A program made the translations under genes and the position numbers. Shown here piece by piece: positions 38,887 through 47,385 of a DNA stretch of 64,000 nucleotides. Where the stretch lies: positions 62,001 through 126,000 of the forward strand of contig NZ_UAPQ01000006.1 in the NCBI RefSeq assembly GCF_900444995.1, read 5' to 3'. The notes beneath the pieces were generated by a model. That model searched no databases, had not been told where the DNA came from, and saw only the letters and a list, made by a program, of their open reading frames with translations. Numbering within the stretch: the first letter of the stretch is position 1; each line of letters opens with the position of its first letter. The stretch comes from Actinomyces bovis. GTDB lineage: Bacteria; Actinomycetota; Actinomycetes; Actinomycetales; Actinomycetaceae.

Positions 38887-39119
38887 GTGTCGAGACTGAC
38901 GGAACTGCTGTGGCAAGCGCGCAAGGCGGACGCGAAACTTGGCGCTGACCAGGAAGCCGAGATCGCTTCGCCAATGACTTCCGCCGTGTCGAGTCCGTCG
39001 CCGAGACAGGCGATGCACTCCGCGTCCTCGACATCACGAAGCCACGCGTCCGAGAGGCTATCCGCGGCTCTGAAAATGCCAGGGCACTGTACGAGTCGGA
39101 TCTGGCCAGTGACTACTGA
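38887..39119 (+). pseudogene. Frameshifted fragment, possible remnant of a DNA methyltransferase-type gene
   Basis: A start at 38887 gives SRLTELLWQARKADAKLGAD, then the sense switches frame near 38960 to RFANDFRRVESVAETGD and ends ESDLASDY at TGA 39117. The two halves look like the beginning and end of one larger protein with the middle deleted. The beginning reminds me of methyltransferases next to type III-like restriction genes, from memory only. It indicates that a larger module was lost here. Confidence 0.5.
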
Positions 39120-39188
39120 TCCGGTCGGCGCGCGCTCAATGTCAGTGGTCCCTTCTAATGTTCGGGGTGTCGACGTGGAGGAGAATCT

Positions 39189-41240
39189 ATGGCGTTGAGG
39201 ACATCTCTGGCTGGTCGAGTTCAGAACACCACTCTACCCAAGACCCACGCTCTGCTGCCTCTCCTAGAAGCGGTCGTCAACGGCATCCAGGCGATCGACG
39301 CCCGTTATGGAGACGATGTTGAGCGCGGTTTGGTGAGGGTGCGGATTGAGCGAGCGCCTCAAGAGGCGTTCGACCTCTCACCATCAGGACCGGGGCGTGT
39401 GCCGCTGAAGCCGATCGTCGGCTTCAGCGTCGAGGACAACGGCGTCGGCTTCACCCCGGAGAACATGGCATCCTTTGAGACTCTCGACAGCGACTTCAAG
39501 TCCGGGCTCGGGTGCCGCGGGGTCGGCAGGCTCCTGTGGCTCAAGGCGTTCGACCGTGTTGAGGTCCGGAGTGCGTATCGCGACGATACTGGCTCGCTCC
39601 AGGGACGACAGTTCAGGTTCTCAGTGGCGCGCGAGGTCGAACAGGACCCCGCCCCTGAGGGCATCGTCGACGCCGGCACGGTAGTGCGCCTGACCGGATT
39701 CAAGAAACCCTACCAGCAGAGCGCTGCGAAGACTGTGGAAGCCATCTCTCGTGAAGTTTTCGAGCACTGCATCTGGTACTTCCTCCGTCCTGGCGGAGCG
39801 CCGGATGTAATCGTCTCGGACGACGACGGCGAGCCGATCTCGCTAAGAGAGTTGCTCGACGACTCGGGATATTCGGAGACGACGCTGGCGACGCTGGAGA
39901 TCAAGGGGGAGAAGTTTGACTTGCTTGGGCTTCGACTCAAGTCGTCAGCGCGCAACTCCAGCCCCCGGCTGCACTGGTGCGCGGCGAACCGCGTGGTCAA
40001 GGATGAGAGCATCGCTGGCAAGGTGCCAGGGCTGTATGGTCGGCTGAAGGACGAGACATCGGCTGAGTTCACATATGTGTGCTACTTGTCGTCGACGTTC
40101 CTAGACGATCATGTCCGCTCTGATCGCACGGACTTCGATCTTCCCGAGCGAGTTACCGGGGACACCCTGATCGACGAGCCGTCGCTCGACGACATCAAGA
40201 AGGGCGTGTTCGCGGAGATCGCCCGGAGCCTCGCGGAGCCACTGGCGTCCGCCCAGCAGGCGGGCCTCGAGCGGATGCAACGATACGTCAGCACCAAGGC
40301 CCCAAAGTATCGTCCGCTGATCAAACGGATCGAGTCGCTCGGCATCGCCATCGACCCGTCGATCAAGGATCAGGACTTGGAGATCGAGCTTCATCGCTGC
40401 AGCCAGAAGATCGAGGCGGACGTCCTTGCCGAGGGTCAGGCCGTCTTCACAGAGTCGTCTGGGGACAAGCCTGAGGAATACGACGAGCGTCTCGCCAGGT
40501 ACTTGGAGACGGTGAAGGATCTCAACCAGTCGGACCTGGCGAACTATGTTTTCCGGCGACGGACAACGCTTGACATCCTTGACAAGCTGATCCAGGCCGA
40601 CAGCGACGGGAAGTATGCCCGGGAGGAATCCATCCACAACCTGCTCTTCCCAATGCGGAAGGAGTCGACAGAGGTCGGCGATGACGCCTCCAACCTCTGG
40701 ATTATCGACGAGCGGCTCGTGTTCCACGACTACCTCGCCTCCGATAAGGCGTTCAAAAGCATCGCCATCGCGGATGACGATTCGATGAAGAGGCCCGACG
40801 TGCTCGCGACACGCGTCATCGAGCCAGATTCTCCGGTGCTCACCGCCGAGGGCAAAAAGCTGCCCCTACAGTCGATCGTCATCGTCGAGCTTAAGCGGCC
40901 AATGCGTGACGACGCGACTGAGGGCAAGAACCCCATCGAGCAGTGCCTGGATTACGTCGCGAGAGTCCGAGCCGGAGACGCCAAGACGGCTACGGGGAGA
41001 CTGATTCCTTCGGCAGATGACCCACCGGCCTTCTGCTATATCGTTGCGGACCTCACCCCGACGATGGTCAGCCGATGCAAGCTGTCTGGATTGACCATGA
41101 CCCATGACGGAATGGGATACTTCGGCTTCATCGAACCATACAAGGCCTACGTCGAGGTCATGAGCTTCGATCGGCTCGTCAACGCCGCGACGGAGCGCAA
41201 CCGTGCCTTCTTCGATAAGCTCGGCCTGCCGTCGAGCTAG
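39189..41240 (+). CDS. GHKL-type ATPase with C-terminal nuclease-like domain
   Basis: 683 residues. An Hsp90/MutL-type ATPase domain opens the protein: LLPLLEAVVNGIQAIDARYG is the N-box (about 24-43), FSVEDNGVGFTPENM the G1 box and GCRGVGRLLWLKAFD the G2 box. The middle (about 300-520) is helical. Near residue 562 IVIVELKRPMRDD followed by IEQCLDYV has the E-x-K core of a PD-(D/E)XK nuclease fold. Such MORC/MutL-like ATPase-nuclease joins are known from restriction systems. GGAGGAG just before the ATG; it heads a plus-strand set with the genes at 41320 and 41729. Exact system not recognised. Confidence 0.75.
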   Translation: MALRTSLAGRVQNTTLPKTHALLPLLEAVVNGIQAIDARYGDDVERGLVRVRIERAPQEAFDLSPSGPGRVPLKPIVGFSVEDNGVGFTPENMASFETLDSDFKSGLGCRGVGRLLWLKAFDRVEVRSAYRDDTGSLQGRQFRFSVAREVEQDPAPEGIVDAGTVVRLTGFKKPYQQSAAKTVEAISREVFEHCIWYFLRPGGAPDVIVSDDDGEPISLRELLDDSGYSETTLATLEIKGEKFDLLGLRLKSSARNSSPRLHWCAANRVVKDESIAGKVPGLYGRLKDETSAEFTYVCYLSSTFLDDHVRSDRTDFDLPERVTGDTLIDEPSLDDIKKGVFAEIARSLAEPLASAQQAGLERMQRYVSTKAPKYRPLIKRIESLGIAIDPSIKDQDLEIELHRCSQKIEADVLAEGQAVFTESSGDKPEEYDERLARYLETVKDLNQSDLANYVFRRRTTLDILDKLIQADSDGKYAREESIHNLLFPMRKESTEVGDDASNLWIIDERLVFHDYLASDKAFKSIAIADDDSMKRPDVLATRVIEPDSPVLTAEGKKLPLQSIVIVELKRPMRDDATEGKNPIEQCLDYVARVRAGDAKTATGRLIPSADDPPAFCYIVADLTPTMVSRCKLSGLTMTHDGMGYFGFIEPYKAYVEVMSFDRLVNAATERNRAFFDKLGLPSS

Positions 41241-41319
41241 ATGAGATGACGCTCGATGACGAAGACCTCGAGGAGGGGTCTTGGCAGGTAGTCGGTGAGG
41301 AGACTCGCAGGTCGACAGT

Positions 41320-41736
41320 GTGGGGGGCTCCGAACCAGGACGCAGTCTCTCATCACCCACGGTCAACTTTCGGCTGCCGGAAGGGTTCGCGCAGTCCTTG
41401 TCGCCCAGCATGAACGTCGCCGTCTCGAAGATGCTGGCGCCCATCCGAGAACGTATGAAGGCGATGCTGCCGGACACCTCAGCGTACGCGTGGGACACCA
41501 TGGAGCCGCTGAATCGACGCCTTCAGGAGCAGATGAAGTCGGTGCTGCCTGACTACGACGCGCTGATCAAGAATGCGCTCGAGCCGTACAATGAGCTGAT
41601 CCAAGCGCAGGTGGCGTCGATCGTGGCGAGCCTGCCGACGTTCACGATTCCGGTGATCGACTTCCCGGCGTTTAAGAGCGTTGGAGACGCCTCAGCGATC
41701 AAGCAGATCGCGAGCCAGTATTCCGGCGATGCTTGA
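41320..41736 (+). CDS. Small helical protein of the GHKL/HEPN set
   Basis: 138 residues, mostly amphipathic helix with regular Pro-marked breaks (PIRERMKAMLPD, EQMKSVLPDYDALIKNAL, VASLPTFTIPVIDFPAF). No known domain. The GTG start is weak; a different-frame stretch beginning with the ATG at 41246 (MTLDDEDLEEGSWQVVGEE) looks protein-like and could be the true N-terminus if there is a frameshift near 41320. Its end overlaps the next gene by 8 bases, so both are translated together. Confidence 0.6.
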   Translation: MGGSEPGRSLSSPTVNFRLPEGFAQSLSPSMNVAVSKMLAPIRERMKAMLPDTSAYAWDTMEPLNRRLQEQMKSVLPDYDALIKNALEPYNELIQAQVASIVASLPTFTIPVIDFPAFKSVGDASAIKQIASQYSGDA

Positions 41737-42484
41737 TGGGCTACGCGTCTTTCTAAAGCCCCTCCTCAATTCGCAGATACTGCGCGGGTTCAACCGTGCG
41801 CTCCTCCCGCCTAATCTAAGGAGCTACGCAGACGAGATCAATGCCTATCAAGTGCACGAGTTCCTCGAACAGGAGGGTATCCCGCTCTACCTGGTGCCTC
41901 GTGGCCGCACAGCGCTCCGCCTGCTCCGGGCACAGGGCCGCTCGGGCCGTCGACGGGTGCTGGGTGACTGTTACGAGTCGATCACCGACGACTGCGCTAC
42001 CGTACTTGAGCAGGCAGAACGCAACGTGATCGGCGACGAGCTGAAGTTCGTATTAGATGGGCTCGGCGCGATGCGTTCTGGACACTTCCGGTCGGCCCAG
42101 GCGATGTTCACTGTCACGCTCGATACGCTCATCTACCGCTTCTACCCCTACCAGGCCGTCCGACGACTCATTACGAATCGGAAGAAGGGCGCGGACGTGC
42201 CGGACGTCATCGACGAGATGGGCGTCCACGAGGCGATGGTCTGGCTGCCGATCTGGAACGCCCACGAGCAGTTCTGGAAGGACAGGGGCGACAAGGTGCC
42301 GAACTACTATTCGCGTCACGCGAGCGTGCACGGTGTCTCCGCGCGTCAGTTCAGTAAGCGCAACTGTGTCCAGGTGCTCATGCTGATCACCAGTCTCATC
42401 GGCTACGTCGATCGGCTCATGTCGCCGACGGGGCGTGGTCGACGGCAGCCCGATAGCCGCGACGTGAGAGACGTCTTGAACTAG
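41729..42484 (+). CDS. HEPN-like protein of the same set
   Basis: 251 residues. The C-terminal third is helical and has NYYSRHASVHGVSAR: an Arg-x4-His arrangement like the catalytic motif of HEPN ribonuclease domains, followed by a long helix (VLMLITSLIGYVDRLM). The N-terminal half is unknown. The ATG at 41729 lies inside the end of the previous gene. HEPN RNases act in many abortive-infection and toxin systems, so with the GHKL ATPase as sensor this would be an effector; that link is inference. Confidence 0.65.
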   Translation: MLDGLRVFLKPLLNSQILRGFNRALLPPNLRSYADEINAYQVHEFLEQEGIPLYLVPRGRTALRLLRAQGRSGRRRVLGDCYESITDDCATVLEQAERNVIGDELKFVLDGLGAMRSGHFRSAQAMFTVTLDTLIYRFYPYQAVRRLITNRKKGADVPDVIDEMGVHEAMVWLPIWNAHEQFWKDRGDKVPNYYSRHASVHGVSARQFSKRNCVQVLMLITSLIGYVDRLMSPTGRGRRQPDSRDVRDVLN

Positions 42485-42672
42485 CGGTCGGATGACTCGA
42501 CAGATGAGTTCGACCCCGAAACAACCCCGATACTCGTCGAAGAACCGAAATAAAGCGGGTACGGGCGGTCGAGTTTCTTTATGAAATCACAGTCGCAGTC
42601 TGGGGGATTATGTTCGCTTTCCGTAGTTCGGCGATCTCGTTATACAGATAGACCTCGGCTGAGAACTGCCTG

Positions 42673-43389
42673 TCACATCGGCAACTCTCTGAACTCGCCT
42701 GACGGCATGCCTTTGCATGCGGCCCATGCGCGCACATATTCGAAGAGTTCCTCGGTTGCCCGGATCGAGGCGGCGTAGACCTCGTGCCACAGAGACTCTG
42801 GAATCACGTGGGGCTGTAGGGGCACGCTCATGAGGAGCGAGCGTTCCCCGGAGCTCTGCACTGTCGTGATCATGTGATTAAGGGAGAAGTGCACCCATCC
42901 TGAGGTCTTGTCGTAGACGTCTGGCGCCCAAGGATGGGCTGCTGCGGCCAGATCCTTCAGTCGTCCGTCGCTGAGCTTCTTGCCCTCGGAGTCCTTCAAC
43001 TTGCGGAACTCCTCACCTCGTAGAAGCGCCTTGGATAGTTCATCGGCGTTAGCGCAGCGGGCGGCGTAGTGGGCGCGAAACAGCGTGTCAAGCTGCAACC
43101 GTAGCAGGGGAGCGGCGGCGTGGATGTTGTAGGAGTCGACGGCATCGATCAAGGCGTCCACGACGCCATAGCTGCGCTGGACCATCGACGTGACTAGGAA
43201 GTCCGTCTGGTACAGCCGTCCCTCGTCCACGGAGAATGTCAGTGCTGCGACATCGAGGTGCCGACGCCGGAGCTCGTCGAGTCGCTCGCGCGGTGGCATC
43301 AGGTCCGGGAGCCTCGTCGCTGAGCTGCCTGGCGGTATCGGCTTTGGCTGTCGAGGGAGCCGTCCGGCGGCTTCGAGTTGTCTGTCCAT
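42673..43389 (-). CDS. HEPN/DUF5677-like helical protein
   Basis: 238 residues, all-helical. APLLRLQLDTLFRAHYAARC and YDKTSGWVHFSLNHM resemble the DUF5677 type of uncharacterised proteins, where a Ser/His pair in the last helices is conserved; assignment by eye only. The ATG at 43389 has GGAG seven bases upstream; a GTG at 43422 is also possible. It lies convergent to the HEPN-like gene and downstream of the AlbA-type regulator gene, with a palindrome at 43577 between them that probably controls it. Confidence 0.6.
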   Translation of the reverse strand: MDRQLEAAGRLPRQPKPIPPGSSATRLPDLMPPRERLDELRRRHLDVAALTFSVDEGRLYQTDFLVTSMVQRSYGVVDALIDAVDSYNIHAAAPLLRLQLDTLFRAHYAARCANADELSKALLRGEEFRKLKDSEGKKLSDGRLKDLAAAAHPWAPDVYDKTSGWVHFSLNHMITTVQSSGERSLLMSVPLQPHVIPESLWHEVYAASIRATEELFEYVRAWAACKGMPSGEFRELPM

Positions 43390-43564
43390 GGCTCCAGTAT
43401 CTCCTCCTATGTCTCCTCCCACGTGGACGGGCAGTGACCTTTACGATGTGCGTAACAAGGCGAAAAGGTCTGTGGGTCAGTTTGAACTTGGTCCGTTATC
43501 GACGTCGTGGGGTTCAGGTTCAGCGTGTTGCTCTGACCGGCGGTTGCTCCGTACTGCGACATCC

Positions 43565-43599
43565 ACTGGAACATTTACTGGAACATGTGTTGCAGTAGC
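43565..43599. promoter_or_regulatory. Operator-like palindrome upstream of the 42673-43389 gene
   Basis: TACTGGAACA (43577-43586) and TGTTGCAGTA (43589-43598) form an inverted repeat with one mismatch; an extra half-site ACTGGAACA lies at 43566. The same sequence pattern lies just before the regulator gene at 44996, so both are likely bound by the same protein. Confidence 0.65.
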
Positions 43600-44991
43600 T
43601 CAGAGGAGCCTCCAGGAGGCGCGAGGATCGTGGTCGGACTTGCCGTCCCAGCGCACCAGATCGGCCTCCAACAGCGACTCCAGGGCACGCTTCGCTGTCG
43701 GGCGCGCGATACCGGCAAGTTCTGCGACCTGCCCAGTTCCCAAGGGGCGGTTCTGAAGGCGTAGAACGTCGAGGACTACACGCGCGCTCTTGGTCAGCCC
43801 ATCGAGCACTGCGGGGGCCACGGCGTCGGAGGCCTTCAATGTGAGTGTGACCGAGGAAGCGCTTTGCCGGTAGATGGGATTAGCCAGCCCTCGTCGGTGC
43901 ATCTCATGGAAGATGCGCTTGATCCCCTCGCCGAGTTCTCGCGTAATACCCATGTCTGCGCACACCCGGGCGATGCGTGGATTTCGTGCATAGCGCGAGA
44001 TGGTCAACGGTGAGGAGGTGTCGGCGAAGCCGGGGAACCGTCCGGGTGAGGTGATCTCGATGCGGTGCGGGAAGATCTCAACACGGATGTGATCGCCCAT
44101 CATGCTGTAGGAGCGGTGGACGACGGCGTTTACGACGCCCTCCAGCCAGGCGTCGCGGGGGATGATGGGCACCCGTTCGAAGCGTCCGCTCTCCGTCAGT
44201 TGCTGCGGTGCAGGAGTGAGACGCTCGACGGCGGCAGCGGCTTCGACTATCTGCTGGGGGAGCGGGCCTTCGATGCGAACATCGTCGAGGAGGGTCATCT
44301 CCGACCCGACACCTCGCTCGTCATCGTCATACTTGAGGACTCGAATGTAGGCGCTGGGGAAGTCTCGCTGCGGGCGAGTATCGAAGAGCAGAGTAGCGGC
44401 GGCCGTCACCTGCCCGCGACGGTTGAGCAGATCGCGAGCATGCAGCATTTCGACATTGCTGGACGAGCCGATGGCAACTCGATAGGAGTTCATGAGCGTC
44501 TCGTCAAGATCGTTGACGGTGAGATCGGCAGGGGTTGCCTCGAACGTCTGGCTGCCCCTGTCATAGGCGAGTTCTTGCTGTTCCGCGAGGGACAGACGGC
44601 GTGATTCATCGCCGATACGCAAGTAGCAGTCCCCCGACTTGGTCGTGTGGATGGTGTCGCCCGGATCGACGTGGACGATCAGGACGGCCTTGTCATCGAC
44701 GTCCAAGCGTGTGACCTGTGCTCGCACCGGTGGCACGGTGAAATCAATGGGGGCTTGTCGGATCTCGTTCTCCGCTTGCTGTGACACTCCATCGATCTGT
44801 CCGTTGCTGAGCCCGATCGCCAAGGTGCCGCCCTCGGCATTGGCGAAGGCCACCATAGGGCGTGCCAAGTCTTTGACCGCTGCGCGCCCAGACTTGCGTT
44901 CGAACCACTGGTCCTCGTCAAGAGACAGGAGTGCGGCGACAGCTTGGGCAGCAGGCTTGCCTAAGGCCGTGTTGACATCCTTTGAACTCAT
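43600..44991 (-). CDS. AlbA_2 / Schlafen-type DNA-binding regulator with ATPase-like domain
   Basis: 463 residues. The AlbA_2 domain (about 25-150) has DQWFERKSG and VAFANAEGGTLAIG; a HATPase_c_4-type domain (about 290-390) carries GVVNAVVHRSYSMMGDHIRV and ITSPGRFPG; the C-terminal 60 residues form a winged helix (TGQVAELAGIARPTAKRALE). Proteins of this layout are transcription regulators, often within defence or mobile islands. A palindrome starts five bases upstream of the ATG and another follows the stop, pointing to autoregulation and control of the next gene. Confidence 0.88.
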   Translation of the reverse strand: MSSKDVNTALGKPAAQAVAALLSLDEDQWFERKSGRAAVKDLARPMVAFANAEGGTLAIGLSNGQIDGVSQQAENEIRQAPIDFTVPPVRAQVTRLDVDDKAVLIVHVDPGDTIHTTKSGDCYLRIGDESRRLSLAEQQELAYDRGSQTFEATPADLTVNDLDETLMNSYRVAIGSSSNVEMLHARDLLNRRGQVTAAATLLFDTRPQRDFPSAYIRVLKYDDDERGVGSEMTLLDDVRIEGPLPQQIVEAAAAVERLTPAPQQLTESGRFERVPIIPRDAWLEGVVNAVVHRSYSMMGDHIRVEIFPHRIEITSPGRFPGFADTSSPLTISRYARNPRIARVCADMGITRELGEGIKRIFHEMHRRGLANPIYRQSASSVTLTLKASDAVAPAVLDGLTKSARVVLDVLRLQNRPLGTGQVAELAGIARPTAKRALESLLEADLVRWDGKSDHDPRASWRLL

Positions 44992-44995
44992 AGTT

Positions 44996-45018
44996 CTACT
45001 GTAACAGTGTTCCAGTAG
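44996..45018. promoter_or_regulatory. Palindromic operator before the AlbA-type regulator
   Basis: CTACTGTAACA (44996-45006) and TGTTCCAGTAG (45008-45018) are inverted repeats around one base, with a single mismatch. It ends five bases from the start codon, so binding would block transcription or translation start. Same motif family as 43577-43598. Confidence 0.75.
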
Positions 45019-45674
45019 TTGTCAGTGAGCGTGGGGTCATGACGCGTGAATAGGGATCGGACTGGTCGGGTGGAACCACCCCCAGGAAACAATTGGTCGT
45101 AGAACCCGGTCGAGTTCCGGTTTAACGTCTGAGGCCTGGAGGTAAGACATGAGCTCTATGAGTATTAAGAAGAGAATTAGGTGAGGTTCGACTAGCTGCA
45201 GGCCTGGCATTTATGTCAGAAGCTGCATGCGATAACTCTGAGTTGAACGAGGATCGCAATCTCTGCGCATGAGGTTGAGATAAGAGGGGGTTCCTGGCCT
45301 AGAGGGGTGACTACTTCCTTGGCAGATTCTTCTACGCTGCATGAGAGCGCATGAAAGAGGATATGGCAAAGCTCCTCTGAACGAGCGGTTCCCTACTCGC
45401 ATGATCTCGATTACCCACGGGGGTGAGGTTCGGGTGACGCCTGGTACATCCTCTCAAGTGCTACCGCACATTCGCTTCAGGTAGCAACGGGCCGCCCTTT
45501 CAGCCACTATCCCCGCGCGTGAGCGCAGTCATCGAAGCCGCAAGAACCTGACTAAGAATGAGTCAAGTCAGGTTGGAGGGGGGCTGGAGGGGGTAGCTCT
45601 GTGACCTTGGTACGCGATTCCTCGTGGGTAGCACTCGTGCTGCGCTCATGTGCATGAGTCTTGTGAACCCGCCT
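45019..45674. other. Intergenic region in the island, no supported gene
   Basis: About 650 bases. It holds one copy of a 22-bp direct repeat (45111-45132); the rest contains only short ORFs without protein character. The promoter of the Phd/VapC pair should be near 45560-45650. Confidence 0.4.
45111..45132 (+). repeat. 22-bp direct repeat, left copy
   Basis: Identical to 48736-48757, where it encodes the end of the glycosidase remnant including its TGA. The core reads GAGTTCCGGTTTAACGTC. The upstream flanking sequence differs apart from a shared GGTC. Confidence 0.75.
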
Positions 45675-45935
45675 ATGGAGCACCTGTCACAAAGGGAATT
45701 GCGCAACGAATCTGGCCGTGTCCTGCGAGCGGTGAGTGAAGGTCACTCCTTTGTCCTCACGAACAAGGGGCAATCAGTTGGGCGCCTTGTTCCTTTGGAA
45801 GCTCCCCAACCTGGTCTTGTGATCGTGAGATCGGCGCGACGTCGCGGCGGTTGGCGCGAGCTTGGAATTACCAGGAAAGCGATACACGTACCTCTGCCGG
45901 AGACTCTCGAGGAGTTGCGGGAGGACCGTCTGTGA
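45675..45935 (+). CDS. Phd/YefM-type antitoxin
   Basis: 86 residues. The N-terminal DNA-binding fold has MEHLSQRELRNESGRVLRAV and FVLTNKGQSVGRLVPL; the C-terminus (ETLEELREDRL) is the toxin-binding tail. It neutralises the VapC toxin encoded immediately downstream and normally represses the pair's promoter. No clear ribosome-binding site precedes this ATG; ATGs at 45648 and 45654 are alternatives. Stop and VapC start overlap by one base (TGATG). Confidence 0.88.
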   Translation: MEHLSQRELRNESGRVLRAVSEGHSFVLTNKGQSVGRLVPLEAPQPGLVIVRSARRRGGWRELGITRKAIHVPLPETLEELREDRL

Positions 45936-46336
45936 TGGCTGATCGCCTTGTTTATGTTGACACCTCTGCACTTGGGGCCTTGCTGGTCGAACAGCCAGAA
46001 AGTGATGCTCTCCTTGAGTGGCTGGACGGGACCTCTGCAACGCTGGTGTCGTCGGATCTTCTCGAGGTTGAACTGCGCCGACTGGCAGTTCGTGAGGGTC
46101 TAGACCAAAGGGATGTGACAAGCCTCCTCGACGGGGTCTCCTTGGCTGCGTTGGATCGCGCCGTGTATCGCAGTGCTGGATTCCTTCCCATGACCTACCT
46201 GCGCACTCTCGATGCGCTGCACTTGGAAGCCGCCATCCGGCTCAATGTGGATGCGATCCTGACCTGCGATCGTCCACTCGCCGACGCGGCTCGATCCATT
46301 GGGCTCGACGTTATCGCCCCGAGTGTCATCGTTTGA
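45935..46336 (+). CDS. vapC: VapC-type PIN-domain toxin
   Basis: 133-residue PIN ribonuclease. Acidic active-site residues are in VYVDTSALGALL, SSDLLEVELRR and LDALHLEAAIRL, with DAILTCDRPLADAA as the fourth block. VapC toxins cut tRNA or rRNA. It begins at the stop of the antitoxin gene, so translation is coupled. Confidence 0.92.
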   Translation: MADRLVYVDTSALGALLVEQPESDALLEWLDGTSATLVSSDLLEVELRRLAVREGLDQRDVTSLLDGVSLAALDRAVYRSAGFLPMTYLRTLDALHLEAAIRLNVDAILTCDRPLADAARSIGLDVIAPSVIV

Positions 46337-46855
46337 GAGCGTTCCGAATGCGCGACCAAGGCGTTCCAGAATGCGCGTGCTGGGATACTGGCCGCATGTT
46401 ATTCGCTGAGGATCTTTTTGACGCAGCTGTGCTCCGAAGGGGCGCAGGTTATGCCTGTTGATCCTGATTCTCCGACGCTTGTATGGGCTGGGCTGAGCAT
46501 GTAATCCATTCTCGGTGTGGTTGCTGAGTGCACAGGGGATATGGTCCTTGCGGGTGGATGGGTACGCGTCTTCTGCTGGCATTCAACCCAGGCACTGGGG
46601 CTGCGCCGACGCCAACGCCCTGAGTCGGCTGCCCCTCCCTCGCGACGGCCGTAAGGCGACTGTAGACCTCAGTCAGCAGGGGGTGGGCGGTAGATCTGCT
46701 GGCGGCGTCCTCGTTCTGACGAGGGCGGGGCGTGAACGCTTGGTCGGCGCCTCGCAGCGCCTCCTTGAGCCTCGCAACGGTGGGCTCTGCAAGTTCTACA
46801 ATATCCATTGCCCTTGCGTACGGGATAGCGTACGCTCAGTGTGGAGGTGAGAGCG
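46337..46855. other. Gap between the two toxin-antitoxin pairs
   Basis: About 519 bases. A short ORF from 46396 (MLFAEDLFDAAVLRRGAGYA) may be a gene remnant. A minus-strand ORF from 46808 shows no family similarity. The last 40 bases hold a YefM-type operator. Confidence 0.4.
46816..46835. promoter_or_regulatory. YefM-type operator
   Basis: Two palindromic CGTACG hexamers (46817-46822 and 46829-46834) 12 bp centre to centre, 21 bases upstream of the yefM ATG. YefM/YoeB operators in E. coli likewise have two TGTACA boxes 12 bp apart. Confidence 0.7.
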
Positions 46856-47098
46856 ATGGTTGCTGTCAGTGTCACATCTGCCCGTGCGAACCTGTATCGC
46901 TTGATCGACCAGGTCAACGAAGATGCACAACCTTTGACGATCACAGGTCAGAGGGGAAACGCAGTCCTGGTGGGTGAGGACGATTGGCGAGCGATTCAGG
47001 AGACCCTCTTCCTCGTGTCGATTCCGGGAATGACAGAGTCCATTCGAACTGCTCGCGCTGAAGGTGTGGATGCTGGTTCGGAGGTGCTCGACTGGTGA
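46856..47098 (+). CDS. yefM: YefM antitoxin
   Basis: 80 residues; the Phd/YefM fold is seen in VAVSVTSARANLYRLIDQV and GNAVLVGEDDWRAIQETLFL, with a C-terminal toxin-binding tail. GGAGGTGAG lies nine bases before the ATG. It represses its own promoter with YoeB as co-repressor in known cases. The stop overlaps the yoeB start by 4 bp. Confidence 0.93.
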   Translation: MVAVSVTSARANLYRLIDQVNEDAQPLTITGQRGNAVLVGEDDWRAIQETLFLVSIPGMTESIRTARAEGVDAGSEVLDW

Positions 47099-47361
47099 GT
47101 GGGTGGAAGATCGTCTACTCACGCCAGGCTCAGAAAGATGCAAAGAAGCTTGCTGGAGCAGGTTTGAAGGCCAAAGCGCAGATGCTCCTTGCCGTCATTG
47201 AGGAGGACCCCTTCCGTGCGCCGCCTCGGTTCGAGAAACTGGTCGGCGACTTGGCTGGCTGCTATTCGCGCCGCATCAACATCCAGCACAGGCTGGTCTA
47301 TGAAGTTCTTGCTGACGAAAACGTCGTTCACGTCCTTCGTATGTGGACACACTACGAATGA
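47095..47361 (+). CDS. yoeB: YoeB toxin, ribosome-dependent mRNA endonuclease
   Basis: 88 residues of the RelE superfamily. KIVYSRQAQKDAKKLAGAGL at the start, FEKLVGDLAGCYSRRINIQHR in the middle, and the catalytic end RMWTHYE with His-Tyr, as in E. coli YoeB. It cuts mRNA at the ribosomal A site. GTG start overlapping the antitoxin stop. Confidence 0.94.
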   Translation: MSGWKIVYSRQAQKDAKKLAGAGLKAKAQMLLAVIEEDPFRAPPRFEKLVGDLAGCYSRRINIQHRLVYEVLADENVVHVLRMWTHYE

Positions 47362-47385
47362 GGGGATTGGAGCGAACTAGTTTGG

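Noticed and set aside
46449-46808. 119-codon minus-strand ORF between the toxin-antitoxin pairs
   Set aside because: The start region looks slightly protein-like but the rest is low-complexity and lies over the YefM operator side; no family match seen.
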